Source of the DNA: WLJO01 sp032117595
Lineage (GTDB): Bacteria > Actinomycetota > Acidimicrobiia > Acidimicrobiales > Ilumatobacteraceae
Length of the DNA: 27,358 nt
NCBI GenBank assembly: GCA_032117595.1
Contig: JAULYZ010000135.1
Location: forward strand, 1-27,358
Direction of reading: 5' to 3'
Shown here: positions 7,885-15,817 of the stretch, one piece after another
Layout of the letters: each line of letters begins with the position of its first letter
Numbering within the stretch: the stretch's first letter is position 1
Made by a program: the position numbers and the translations under genes
The notes under the pieces: generated by a model
Database searches by the model: none
What the model was told of the DNA's origin: nothing
What the model saw: only the letters and a program-made list of their open reading frames with translations

Positions 7885-9606
7885 CTACTTCAGCGTGACC
7901 GAGGTGCCCGACGGGGCCTTGTTCACCAAGTCGAAGAAGTCGTTGCCCTTGTCGTCGACCACGATGAAGGCGGGGAAGTCCTTCACCTCGATCTTCCACA
8001 CGGCTTCCATGCCGAGTTCGGGGTATTCGAGCACCTCTACCTTGGTGATGCAGTCCTGGGCCAGGCGTGCTGCCGGGCCGCCGATGGAGCCGAGGTAGAA
8101 CCCGCCGTACTGCTTGCACGCATCGGTGACCTGCTTGGAACGGTTGCCCTTGGCGAGCATCACGAACGAGCCGCCGGCTGCCTGGAACTCTGCGACGTAG
8201 GAGTCCATGCGTCCAGCGGTGGTGGGGCCGAACGAACCCGAGGCCATGCCGGTCGGGGTCTTCGCCGGCCCGGCGTAGTAGACGCACATGTCCTTGAGGT
8301 ACTCGGGGAGTCCGAGACCCGAGTCGAGTCGTTCCTTGATCTTGGCGTGCGCAATGTCTCGAGCCACCACCATCGAGCCGGTCAGCATCACGCGTGTCTT
8401 CACGGGGTACTTGGAGAGTTCCGCACGGATATCGGCCATCGGTCGGTTGAGGTCGATGTGGACCACCGCAGCGTCGGCGAGGTCGTCGTGCGTGGTCTCG
8501 GGCAGGAAGCGCGCGGGGTCGGTCTCGAGCTGCTCGAGAAAGATGCCGTCGGCGGTGATCTTGCCGAGTGCCTGCCGGTCGGCCGAGCACGACACCGCAA
8601 TGGCGACGGGGCACGACGCACCGTGGCGCGGCAGGCGGATGATGCGTACGTCGTGGCAGAAGTACTTGCCGCCGAACTGTGCGCCGATGCCGGTCTGCTG
8701 GGCGAGCTTCAGCACCTCGGCCTCGAGTTCCACATCGCGGAAGCCGTTGCCGAGGGGCGAGCCATGCTTCGGGAGTGTGTCGAGATAGCGCGCACTGGCG
8801 AGTTTCGCGGTCTCGAGGGCGAACTCACCCGAGGTCCCACCGATGGCGATCGCAAGGTGGTACGGCGGGCACGCCGCGGTCCCGAGCGTCTTGATCTTCT
8901 CGAAGATCCACGGACCGAGCGACTTCGGGTTCAGCAGTGCCTTGGTCTCCTGATAGAGGTAGCTCTTGTTCGCGCTTCCTCCGCCCTTGGCCATGAAGAG
9001 GAACTTGTACGCATCGCCGTCGGTGGCGGCGATCTTGATCTCGGCCGGAAGGTTGTTCCCGGTGTTCTTCTCCTCGTACATGTCGAGCGGCGCCATCTGG
9101 CTGTAGCGCAGGTTGCTCGTGAGGTAGGTGTTGAACACGCCCTTCGCGATGGCGCGCTCGTCGCCGCCGCCGGTGAACACGAACTGGCCCTTCTTGGCCT
9201 TCACGATGGCCGTTCCGGTGTCCTGGCACATCGGCAGCACACCGCCCGCCGAGATGCACGCGTTCTTCAGCAGGTCGAGGGCGACGAAGCGGTCGTTGTC
9301 GCTTGCCTCGGGGTCGTCGAGGATGTTTCGGAGCTGCTGAAGATGCCCGGGTCGCAGCAGGTGCGCAATGTCGCGCATGCCCTCTTGGGTGATCTGCGTG
9401 AGCGCCTCGGGCTCCACCTTCACGAACCGGCCCTGCGGGGTGTCGAAGGTGGAGACACCGTCGGATCCGATGTGTCGGAACGGGGTGTCGTCGTGCTCGA
9501 GGGGCAGCAACTCGGTGAACTCGAACTCGGGCATTGGCCCAACCTCCGGTGGAGTCGTGTAGTAGATGCCGAGGTCGAGCTCCTCGAGGGGCTCGTCGGC
9601 GGTCAC
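7885..9606 (-). CDS. class I (iron-sulfur) fumarate hydratase
   Basis: A 573-residue class I fumarase, the oxygen-sensitive [4Fe-4S] type of E. coli FumA/FumB (about 548 residues), converting fumarate to malate in the TCA cycle. Nearly every family block is recognisable: CQDTGTAIV, TGGGDE, GVFNTYL, NTGNNLPAEI, GGGSANKSYLYQETKALL, GTAACPPYH, GAQFGGKYFCHD, RLPRHGASCPV, SCSADR, DLNRPM, YYAGPAKTP and FPAFIVVDDKGNDFF. The cluster cysteines lie in CQDTG, HGASC and SCSADR. The GTG at 9606 is chosen because TACCGT lies 7 nt upstream. An internal ATG 24 codons later (MPEFEFTELL) also fits the family N-terminus. Some class I enzymes also hydrate mesaconate. Confidence 0.96.
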   Translation of the reverse strand: MTADEPLEELDLGIYYTTPPEVGPMPEFEFTELLPLEHDDTPFRHIGSDGVSTFDTPQGRFVKVEPEALTQITQEGMRDIAHLLRPGHLQQLRNILDDPEASDNDRFVALDLLKNACISAGGVLPMCQDTGTAIVKAKKGQFVFTGGGDERAIAKGVFNTYLTSNLRYSQMAPLDMYEEKNTGNNLPAEIKIAATDGDAYKFLFMAKGGGSANKSYLYQETKALLNPKSLGPWIFEKIKTLGTAACPPYHLAIAIGGTSGEFALETAKLASARYLDTLPKHGSPLGNGFRDVELEAEVLKLAQQTGIGAQFGGKYFCHDVRIIRLPRHGASCPVAIAVSCSADRQALGKITADGIFLEQLETDPARFLPETTHDDLADAAVVHIDLNRPMADIRAELSKYPVKTRVMLTGSMVVARDIAHAKIKERLDSGLGLPEYLKDMCVYYAGPAKTPTGMASGSFGPTTAGRMDSYVAEFQAAGGSFVMLAKGNRSKQVTDACKQYGGFYLGSIGGPAARLAQDCITKVEVLEYPELGMEAVWKIEVKDFPAFIVVDDKGNDFFDLVNKAPSGTSVTLK

Positions 9607-9613
9607 GGGCGCA

Positions 9614-9619
9614 ACGGTA
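9614..9619 (-). promoter_or_regulatory. -10 box TACCGT, leaderless fumarase promoter
   Basis: On the minus strand TACCGT ends exactly 7 nt before the GTG at 9606. It lies in the 23-nt gap after the thioredoxin-like gene. Confidence 0.6.
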
Positions 9620-9629
9620 TCGGCGGTCC

Positions 9630-10118
9630 TCAGCCGAGTGCGGGGCTCCCGGCAAAGGCGGTCGGATCGCCCGTATCGGGGATCGTGGGTGCCGACCACT
9701 GCGTGACCCGGGAGATCTCGCGTGCCACTGCACGCCACGCCGCTGGGTCCCAGCCCTCTGCGGATGCGGCCACCTTGCCGTCGATACGCACGAACACGAA
9801 TGCCGGCAGCGACTGGAGGCCGAGTTGACGCACTGCCACTCGGTCGGGGTCGCAGAACACGAGGAACTCCTCCGCAAGCGGGCCGAGGAACTCCTTGGCC
9901 TCGTCGGCGCTGCAGGTGACGATGAAGTTCACCCGCACCGCTGCACCGCGGAACGCATGCAGGACGCGCCGTGCGGTGGGGAGGATCCACGAACTCTGGT
10001 TCGTGTAGGGGTCGAGCACTACCGATGCGAGGTGGAATGTGGTGAGCCACTCCTCGAGGGAGCGGGGGTCGCCGTGGAGGGGAGCCAGCTGGAGATCGCC
10101 GGACGGATCGTTCGCCAT
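9630..10118 (-). CDS. thioredoxin-fold protein lacking CXXC
   Basis: A 162-residue protein whose strand pattern matches a thioredoxin-like fold: SSWILPTARRVLHAF at the active-site helix, VNFIVTC, EEFLVFCDPDRVAVRQLGLQ, then the cis-proline motif SLPAFVFVRIDG and a C-terminal helix. The usual CXXC is replaced (YTNQSSW), so a classical disulfide exchange role is unlikely. The two remaining Cys are far apart. The start is the ATG at 10118, with TACCGT 9 nt upstream. It lies 23 nt upstream of fumarase on the same strand, but fumarase has its own promoter. It may be a binding or scaffold protein; the function is not known. Confidence 0.7.
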   Translation of the reverse strand: MANDPSGDLQLAPLHGDPRSLEEWLTTFHLASVVLDPYTNQSSWILPTARRVLHAFRGAAVRVNFIVTCSADEAKEFLGPLAEEFLVFCDPDRVAVRQLGLQSLPAFVFVRIDGKVAASAEGWDPAAWRAVAREISRVTQWSAPTIPDTGDPTAFAGSPALG

Positions 10119-10127
10119 CGGGTCATG

Positions 10128-10151
10128 ACGGTAGCGGCTCGGCGGTAGCGT
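10128..10151. promoter_or_regulatory. divergent -10 boxes (Trx-like / eIF2B-like)
   Basis: The minus-strand TACCGT (10133-10128) ends 9 nt before the Trx-like ATG. The plus-strand TAGCGT (10146-10151) ends 7 nt before the GTG at 10159. Both genes should yield leaderless or near-leaderless mRNA. Confidence 0.55.
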
Positions 10152-10158
10152 CCCCCAA

Positions 10159-10953
10159 GTGCACCCCATCGAGCGGCTCCGATACGTCGCTAGGTCGTCC
10201 GGTGCCGACCAGCGCACGATGCTCCGGGAGACGGCGATGGCGCTTCGGGGTCTGCGGGGCGACCACACCGGCCTCGTCACGTCGTGCATGCGGATCGTGG
10301 AGCGCCATCCCGCCTCCGGCTCGCTCTGGTGGCTCGCCTCCCGGGTGCTGACGGCCGCCGATCCCGTTGCGGAGTTCTCCCAGGTACTTGCCCAGGCCGA
10401 GGGCGACCGCACCGAACAGCACCTCGCCGATGCCCTCCCTGCGGACTCCACCGTGTGTGTGATCGGGTGGCCCGATCTTGCGAGTGACGCACTGGTTCGT
10501 CGGGGTGATGTGTCGGTGCTGGTGGTCGATGCGGCAGGGGAGGGTGCGTCCTTCGTGAACCGCCTCCAGCGATCCGACGTCGACGCCGAGTGCGTGTCGA
10601 TGAGCGGTGCTGCCGCCGCAGCATCCGCGGCCGACCTCGTGCTCGTGGAGGTGTCGGCCTGTGGTGCCGACGGTGTGCTCGCCACGTCAGGATCCCGTGC
10701 TGCTGCTGCGGTTGCCTACTGCAGCGAGATCCCCGTCTGGGCCGTTGCCGGGGTTGGCCGCCGCCTGCCTGCGCCGATGTGGGCCGCAGTGCTCGGGCGC
10801 CTCGATGCTGCCGGGAGCCCGTGGGATCTCGACATCGAGTTCGTTCCGGCGGGGACCATCAGCCATGTCGTGGGGCCGAACGGTGTGGTGGCCGGTACCG
10901 GCGACCTCGGTCGGCCCGAGTGTCCGGTTGCGCCCGAGCTGTTGCGGGCATGA
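10159..10953 (+). CDS. eIF-2B alpha/beta/delta-like protein
   Basis: A 264-residue protein. Its C-terminal half looks like the NagB/RpiA-like domain of the eIF-2B-related family: CVIGWPDL, VLVVDAAGEG, then ADLVLVEVSACGADGVLATSGSRAAAAVAYCSEIPVWAVAGVGRRLP. This corresponds to the family block GADGVLANGG followed by a helix and strand. In bacteria the family includes methylthioribose- and ribose-1,5-bisphosphate isomerases, but the phosphate-binding residues are not obvious here, so I would not assign that activity. The GTG start is fixed by the TAGCGT box 7 nt upstream. The stop codon overlaps the next ATG (ATGA), so translation is coupled to the EEP gene. Confidence 0.7.
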   Translation: MHPIERLRYVARSSGADQRTMLRETAMALRGLRGDHTGLVTSCMRIVERHPASGSLWWLASRVLTAADPVAEFSQVLAQAEGDRTEQHLADALPADSTVCVIGWPDLASDALVRRGDVSVLVVDAAGEGASFVNRLQRSDVDAECVSMSGAAAAASAADLVLVEVSACGADGVLATSGSRAAAAVAYCSEIPVWAVAGVGRRLPAPMWAAVLGRLDAAGSPWDLDIEFVPAGTISHVVGPNGVVAGTGDLGRPECPVAPELLRA

Positions 10954-11843
10954 GCGCACCAGCGCACACCGCGCTGCGCGTGCTGCAGCTCAACACGTGG
11001 AATGTCGAGGGCCCATGGCCCGAGCGCCTCACCGAGATCACGGCGCTGATCCGTCACCACGCGCCGGACGTCATCTGTCTGCAGGAGGTGGTCTCCGGCG
11101 CCGACGGACGCTCCACTGCACACATCATCGCCGAGCAGGCAACATCGTCGGGCCCGCACCGATGGCATGTTGCCGACGCGACGACGCCGTACCCCGATGA
11201 GGTGGAGGGCGTTCCCGAGGGGGCCCGCTGGGGAGTCGCCGTGCTCAGCCGCTGGCCCATCACTTCCACCTCGTCGAGGTTGCTGAGCGATGGCTACCCG
11301 AGCATGTGGATGGTGGTCCACGCGCGTACGAATGGGCTCGACGTCTTCTCGGTGCACCTGACCCCCGCTGCGCACGACGGCGTGTGGCGCGAGCGCCAGG
11401 TACTCGAGGTGGACGAGTTCGTGCGGGACCGGCGCAATCCGGCTTCGCCGCTGCCGGTGATCATCGGCGGCGACCTCAACGCAGCGCCCGACGCAGCCGA
11501 GATCCGCTTCCTGTGCGGCCTGCAGAGCCTCGATGGGCGCAGCACCTACTACCAAGACGCGTGGGCGGTGTCGGGCGACGGGGGTCCGGGGCACACCTGG
11601 GACCCGGCGAACCCGTTCGCCGCACCGCTGCACCTTCACGCCAAGCGGGTCGACTACGTGTTGGTGGGCGACCACTTCCCGTTCAACGCCCCGTCGGCTC
11701 CTGGTGCCCCACCGGGTGATGGCACGGGCCGGGTGGTGCACTGCGAGGTGGTCGGTCGGGTCCCACTCACCGGCACGCACCCGAGTGATCACCACGGGGT
11801 ACTGGCCCTCGTGGCGTGGCCGGGACTCGCGCTGCAGCGGTAG
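10950..11843 (+). CDS. endonuclease/exonuclease/phosphatase family hydrolase
   Basis: A 297-residue EEP-superfamily hydrolase (DNase I/exonuclease III/inositol phosphatase fold). The family signature runs in order: LQLNTWNVEG near the N-terminus, DVICLQEV with the metal-binding Glu, VFSVHL, IIGGDLNAAPD with the Asp-x-Asn pair, and THPSDHHGVLA with the catalytic Ser-Asp-His near the end. No secretion signal is visible. The start overlaps the previous stop as ATGA. The TAG stop at 11841-11843 also supplies the first three bases of the next gene's -10 box. The substrate could be a nucleic acid, phospholipid or phosphodiester and is not determined. Confidence 0.88.
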   Translation: MSAPAHTALRVLQLNTWNVEGPWPERLTEITALIRHHAPDVICLQEVVSGADGRSTAHIIAEQATSSGPHRWHVADATTPYPDEVEGVPEGARWGVAVLSRWPITSTSSRLLSDGYPSMWMVVHARTNGLDVFSVHLTPAAHDGVWRERQVLEVDEFVRDRRNPASPLPVIIGGDLNAAPDAAEIRFLCGLQSLDGRSTYYQDAWAVSGDGGPGHTWDPANPFAAPLHLHAKRVDYVLVGDHFPFNAPSAPGAPPGDGTGRVVHCEVVGRVPLTGTHPSDHHGVLALVAWPGLALQR

Positions 11844-11846
11844 CGT
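11841..11846 (+). promoter_or_regulatory. -10 box TAGCGT built on the upstream stop codon
   Basis: TAGCGT begins with the TAG stop of the EEP gene and ends 8 nt before the ATG at 11855. Confidence 0.6.
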
Positions 11847-11854
11847 TCCCGACC

Positions 11855-12796
11855 ATGTCTCCCCGCTCTCGTGACCTCCCGCGCCGCTCCTGCCTCTCGA
11901 TCCCGGGTTCCTCGGAGAAGATGGTCGGCAAGGGGCCCGGCATCCCCGCCGACATGATCTTCCTCGACCTCGAGGACGCTGTTGCTCCGAAGGAGAAGGA
12001 GGCGGCGCGCGGCAAGGTGGCACAGGCACTGCGCACCCTCGACTGGGGCGACAAGGTCATGTGCGTGCGCGTCAACGACTGGTCGACGAAGTGGACCGCC
12101 TACGACATCATCGAGGTGGTCGGCAACGCCGGCCCCCGCCTCGACGAGATCATGCTCCCGAAGGTGGAGTCGGCCGCACAGATCGTGGCCACCGACATGC
12201 TGCTGCGCCAGGTGGAGATCGCGTCGGGTCTGCCCATTGGCCACATCGGCATCGAGGCCCAGATCGAGACCACCCGCGGGCTCATCAACGTCGAGGAGAT
12301 CTGCGCAGCGTCGCCCCGGCTCGAGACGATCATCTTCGGCCCGGCCGACTTTGCCGCCAGCATGGAGATGCCGGTGCTCACCGGCGGTGTTCAGATCCCG
12401 CAGTACCCCGGCGATCACTTCCACTACGTGTTCTCCAAGATCCTCATGGCGGGTCGGGCCAACGGGCTCCAGGTCATCGACGGCCCCTACCTGTACATCC
12501 GCGACTCCGAGGGCTTCCGCGACTACTGCAACCGCACCCGCACGCTCGGCTACGACGGCAAGTGGGCCCTCCACCCCGATCAGGTCACCATCCTGAACGA
12601 GGTGTTCTCGCCCACGCAGGAACAGTTCGACCGGGCGTGGGCGATCATCGACGCCTACCGCCAGGCCACCGAGGACGAAGGCAAGGGTGCCGTGATGTTC
12701 GGTGAGGAGATGATCGACGAGGCGAGCCGCAAGATGGCCCTCAAGTTCATCTCGCGCGGCGAGCGCGCCGGGCTGCAGCGCAGCTCGGCCTCCTGA
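11855..12796 (+). CDS. CitE-like CoA-ester lyase, probable L-malyl-CoA/beta-methylmalyl-CoA lyase
   Basis: A 313-residue HpcH/HpaI-CitE family TIM-barrel lyase. RRSCLSIPGSSEKM opens the barrel, FLDLEDAVAPKEKEAAR carries acidic metal-site residues, and VRVNDW, IMLPKVES, IGIEAQIETTRGLINVEEI (with the metal-binding Glu) and IIFGPADFAASM follow. GKWALHPDQV is the CoA-side loop. The C-terminus GEEMIDEASRKMAL is the ending I associate with actinobacterial malyl-CoA lyases next to ccr/meaA, not citrate lyase. No citD or citF is nearby. A role in cleaving beta-methylmalyl-CoA to glyoxylate and propionyl-CoA is likely, by inference. ATG 11855 is set by the TAGCGT box. With the MaoC and acyl-CoA dehydrogenase genes it hints at an ethylmalonyl-CoA pathway. 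Confidence 0.85.
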   Translation: MSPRSRDLPRRSCLSIPGSSEKMVGKGPGIPADMIFLDLEDAVAPKEKEAARGKVAQALRTLDWGDKVMCVRVNDWSTKWTAYDIIEVVGNAGPRLDEIMLPKVESAAQIVATDMLLRQVEIASGLPIGHIGIEAQIETTRGLINVEEICAASPRLETIIFGPADFAASMEMPVLTGGVQIPQYPGDHFHYVFSKILMAGRANGLQVIDGPYLYIRDSEGFRDYCNRTRTLGYDGKWALHPDQVTILNEVFSPTQEQFDRAWAIIDAYRQATEDEGKGAVMFGEEMIDEASRKMALKFISRGERAGLQRSSAS

Positions 12797-12832
12797 CACA
12801 CCGACCACGGTCTGTCCCTGGCGCCCCATCAC

Positions 12833-13531
12833 ATGACCTCGCCCCGCTTCGACGCGCTGCTGTTCGACGCAGGCGGGGTGGTGGTCATCCCCGACCCGCA
12901 CGCCATCGGTGATGCGCTTGGCGTGAGTGCAACGTTTCGCGACGGTCACCTTGCTCACTACCGCGCGATGCGGGCGCTCGAGTCCGAGGCGCTCGCATCG
13001 GGTGGCACGCCGAGCATCGAGCACCTCGACTGGGACGTCTACCGGGCGGCGTATGCAGCGTCACTCGGTGTCGAGGATCCGGCTCGGGCCGACGCTGCGC
13101 TCGCGCGTGTGTGGAGCGCACTGCTCTGGCGGGCGCGCATCGAGGAGTCGGTTGCTGCACTGTGGAAGCTCTTCCACCGCAAGGTGCCGATCGGCATCGT
13201 GTCGAATGCAAGCGGGCAGATCGAGGGCGTCCTGCGGGTTCAGGGCGTGTGCCAGGTGGGCCCCGGGGCGGGCGTTCCCGTGAGCGTGGTGATCGATTCT
13301 CACGTGGTGGGTGTTGCCAAGCCCGATCCGCGGATCTTCGATCCGGCACTCGAGGTGCTCGGCAACCCGGACCGGTCGCGCGTTGGCTACATCGGCGACT
13401 CGTTCATCAACGACGTCGCCGGTGCTGCCGCCGCGGGGCTCGTCCCGCTGCATCTCGACCCGTACGGGCTCTACGCAGATTTCGGCCACGAACGCATCGA
13501 GTCGCTGCACGACCTGCTCGAGTGGGTCTGA
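12833..13531 (+). CDS. HAD-superfamily hydrolase
   Basis: A 232-residue HAD-like protein. Motif I is LLFDAGGVV: the nucleophile Asp is present, but the second Asp of DxD is Gly, as in the FDxGGVL subgroup. Motif II is IGIVSNAS, motif III is the Lys in VAKPDPRIF, and motif IV is GYIGDSFINDVAGAAAAG. A helical cap lies between motifs I and II. Lack of the second Asp weakens a standard phosphatase mechanism. The gene begins 36 nt after the CoA-ester lyase, without a clear promoter or Shine-Dalgarno, and its TGA stop directly abuts the GTG of the methyltransferase. The substrate is unknown. Confidence 0.83.
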   Translation: MTSPRFDALLFDAGGVVVIPDPHAIGDALGVSATFRDGHLAHYRAMRALESEALASGGTPSIEHLDWDVYRAAYAASLGVEDPARADAALARVWSALLWRARIEESVAALWKLFHRKVPIGIVSNASGQIEGVLRVQGVCQVGPGAGVPVSVVIDSHVVGVAKPDPRIFDPALEVLGNPDRSRVGYIGDSFINDVAGAAAAGLVPLHLDPYGLYADFGHERIESLHDLLEWV

Positions 13532-14164
13532 GTGAACGCCCCGGAATCGTCGCAGCCGAGCGCCGAGGGCGAGCCGGGCAGCGAGGTGTCGGCTCGCTGG
13601 GCGCGCTGGCGCAGGGCGATCGATCTGGCTGATTACGACGCTCGGTGGGAGCGCATGCTTGCCGATGGACAAGCCACACATGGCGAGGCCGACTTCGTCG
13701 CATCGCTCGGCGGACGGACCGTGCTCGATGCGGGTTGCGGCACCGGTCGGGTGGCGATCGAGCTCGCTGCCCGGGGCTTCGACGTGGTCGGTGTCGATCT
13801 CGACGCCGACATGGTGGATCGCGCCCGTGCAAAGGCGCCTCAACTGCGTTGGCTCTGCGCCGACCTCGCCACGGTGGATCTCGCAACGACCTTCGACGTC
13901 GTGGTCATGGCAGGCAACGTGTTGTTGTTCGCCCGGCCGCAGGACCGGCACTCGATCGTGTCGAACCTTGCTCGCCACGTTGCTGCTACGGGCTCGCTCG
14001 TCGCCGGTTTCAGCCTGGAGTCGGGCGGCTACACGCTCGAGGAGTACGACCGTTCCTGCGAATCAGCGGGACTGGTGCTGGTGGAACGGTTTGCGACCTG
14101 GGAGCGCGGCCCGTTCGCTCACGGCGAGTACGCCGTGAGCGTTCACCGTCACTTGCCGAGCTGA
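13532..14164 (+). CDS. class I SAM-dependent methyltransferase
   Basis: A 210-residue methyltransferase. Motif I, VLDAGCGTGRVAIELA, binds SAM. VVGVDLDADMVDRAR carries the acidic residue for the ribose, and FDVVVMAGNVLLF is motif IV. The first 30 residues are polar and probably disordered. The GTG start follows the HAD stop with no gap (TGAGTG), implying translational coupling. The 3' end overlaps the end of the convergent acyl-CoA dehydrogenase gene by 16 bp. The substrate is unknown. Confidence 0.85.
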   Translation: MNAPESSQPSAEGEPGSEVSARWARWRRAIDLADYDARWERMLADGQATHGEADFVASLGGRTVLDAGCGTGRVAIELAARGFDVVGVDLDADMVDRARAKAPQLRWLCADLATVDLATTFDVVVMAGNVLLFARPQDRHSIVSNLARHVAATGSLVAGFSLESGGYTLEEYDRSCESAGLVLVERFATWERGPFAHGEYAVSVHRHLPS

Positions 14165-15747
14165 TCGACGAGGCGGCGGGCAACCACCTTGAGGCACAGC
14201 GTTTCGTCGGCGCCCTCGAAGATGCTGAGCACGCGTGCATCGACGAAGAGCCGGCTCACGGAGTATTCCTCGGCGTATCCGTAGCCGCCGTGGATCTGCA
14301 TCGCCTCACGGGTGACCCACTCGGCCGCCTTGCACACGTAGGCCTTCACCATGGAGGCCTCCATCTGCCCCTGACCCTTGGCCATCAGGGTGGCGACGGC
14401 GTAGGAGAACTGACGTGCCGCCTGGATGACGAAGGCCATACGTCCGAGCTTGGCCTTGGTGAGCTCGTAGTCGCCGACGGCGCTGCCGAACACCTTGCGG
14501 TCCTGCGAATAGGTGAGTGCTGCCTCGTAGGCGGCCTGCATCACTCCCACCGCTCGCGCGGCGGTCTGCAGACGGCCGTTCTCGAAGCCCTCCATCTGGT
14601 AGTAGAAGCCCTTGCCCATGCCGCCCTCGAGACCGATGAGGTTCTCGGCGGGCACCCACCAACTGTCGAGTGCGATCTCGTAGGAGTGCATGCCGCGGTA
14701 GCCGATGGTGTCGATGGGTCGCCCCTCCATCTTTCCGCCGCCGGGCTGGGTGAACTCGAAGCCGTGCGCATCACCGATCGGCTTGGGCACGATGAACACC
14801 GAGAGACCCCGGTGGGTCTTGGAACGATCCGGATCCGTGCGGGCGAGCAGCATGAGCACATTGGCGCGGGCAGCGAACGTGCACCAGGTCTTCACGCCGT
14901 TGATGACGTAGCCAGCCTCGCCGTTCGGGCCCGCTGCGGGGGTTGCAGTGACCTTGATGCCAGCGACGTCGGAGCCGTAGTCGGGTTCGGTGACGGCCAC
15001 GGCACACATGACCTCGGCGGTAGCGAGCTTGGGCAGCCACTCCTGCTTCTGTTCCTCGGTGCCGCCCTTGACGAGGGCACGCGTGAGGATCTCGGGTCGT
15101 GTGATGAGCGAGCCGCCGATCCCGAGGCTTGCGCGGCTGAGTTCCTCGGTGGCGATCACCATGGCGGTGTACTCGCCGTCGCCGCCGGTGGAGAAGCCGC
15201 CGTACTCCTCGGGGATGGAGAGACCGAATGCGCCGATTTCGGCGAGACCGCTGATGATGTTCTCGGGGACGTCCTGGTTGTAGCGGTGCACGTGCTCGGC
15301 CTGCGGGGAGATGACCTTCTCGCCGAAGGAGCGGAACGTGTCCTGCACGAGTTCGAAGTCGCTGTCGAGATGACGGGGGCCCGGCGTGGAGGCCAGTGAT
15401 GCGAGGAATGCAGGATCGCGGTACTTGGCGACGAAGTCGTGTGCCGGGGCGAGTGCCGCCGGATCGACACCCCACAGTTGTTCGCGTCCGATCAACTTGG
15501 TGACGAGATCGTGCACGGCATCGGCCACGAATCCGCAGGTGAGTGCCGATTCGACATCGCCCTTCGATCCGTAGTCGAGCATCGAACGAGCTGTCGAGAT
15601 GGCCGATGCAGCATGGGCGATGTCGTAGGCGAGCACCTGGTTGGTGTCGGGCCCACCGAGTTCGGCGAGTCGACGAACGGCTTTGCCGACAACCCCCTCG
15701 GCGAGTTCGATGACGGACGCTGCTGCCGGGAGGTCGTGGGCGGTCAT
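14149..15747 (-). CDS. acyl-CoA dehydrogenase with long N-terminal extension, possible methylsuccinyl-CoA dehydrogenase
   Basis: A 532-residue flavoprotein. The acyl-CoA dehydrogenase core begins near residue 130 (FELVQDTFRSFGEKVISPQAEHVHR) and includes IPEEYGGFSTGG, AVAVTEPDYGSDV, VINGVKTWCTFAARANV, GMHSYEIALDSWWVPAENLIG and MQIHGGYGYAEEY. IFEGADETLCL near the end holds the probable catalytic Glu. About 130 extra N-terminal, mainly helical residues precede the core; ordinary members have about 380-400 residues. (2S)-methylsuccinyl-CoA dehydrogenase of the ethylmalonyl-CoA pathway is similarly extended (about 550), so it is my leading guess. The ATG at 15747 has TAGTTT 8 nt upstream. A 19-bp dyad overlaps the expected -35 region. 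Confidence 0.85.
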   Translation of the reverse strand: MTAHDLPAAASVIELAEGVVGKAVRRLAELGGPDTNQVLAYDIAHAASAISTARSMLDYGSKGDVESALTCGFVADAVHDLVTKLIGREQLWGVDPAALAPAHDFVAKYRDPAFLASLASTPGPRHLDSDFELVQDTFRSFGEKVISPQAEHVHRYNQDVPENIISGLAEIGAFGLSIPEEYGGFSTGGDGEYTAMVIATEELSRASLGIGGSLITRPEILTRALVKGGTEEQKQEWLPKLATAEVMCAVAVTEPDYGSDVAGIKVTATPAAGPNGEAGYVINGVKTWCTFAARANVLMLLARTDPDRSKTHRGLSVFIVPKPIGDAHGFEFTQPGGGKMEGRPIDTIGYRGMHSYEIALDSWWVPAENLIGLEGGMGKGFYYQMEGFENGRLQTAARAVGVMQAAYEAALTYSQDRKVFGSAVGDYELTKAKLGRMAFVIQAARQFSYAVATLMAKGQGQMEASMVKAYVCKAAEWVTREAMQIHGGYGYAEEYSVSRLFVDARVLSIFEGADETLCLKVVARRLVDQLGK

Positions 15748-15755
15748 GGCTCCAC

Positions 15756-15761
15756 AAACTA
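15756..15761 (-). promoter_or_regulatory. -10 box TAGTTT, leaderless acyl-CoA dehydrogenase promoter
   Basis: On the minus strand TAGTTT ends 8 nt before the ATG at 15747. Confidence 0.55.
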
Positions 15762-15779
15762 CCCAGCACCTCGGTCGAT

Positions 15780-15798
15780 ACACCTTGGGTACAGGTGT
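15780..15798. promoter_or_regulatory. 19-bp dyad between divergent genes, possible operator
   Basis: ACACCT-N7-AGGTGT is a perfect 6-bp inverted repeat between the start codons of the acyl-CoA dehydrogenase (minus) and the LOG gene (plus). It covers the place where the -35 of the dehydrogenase promoter should lie, as expected for a TetR- or GntR-type operator. No regulator gene is adjacent. Confidence 0.35.
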
Positions 15799-15817
15799 TG
15801 CCGACAGACTGGGGGAC

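Noticed and set aside
7720..9828. A 702-codon plus-strand ORF
   Set aside because: It is antisense to class I fumarase, which is unmistakable on the other strand.
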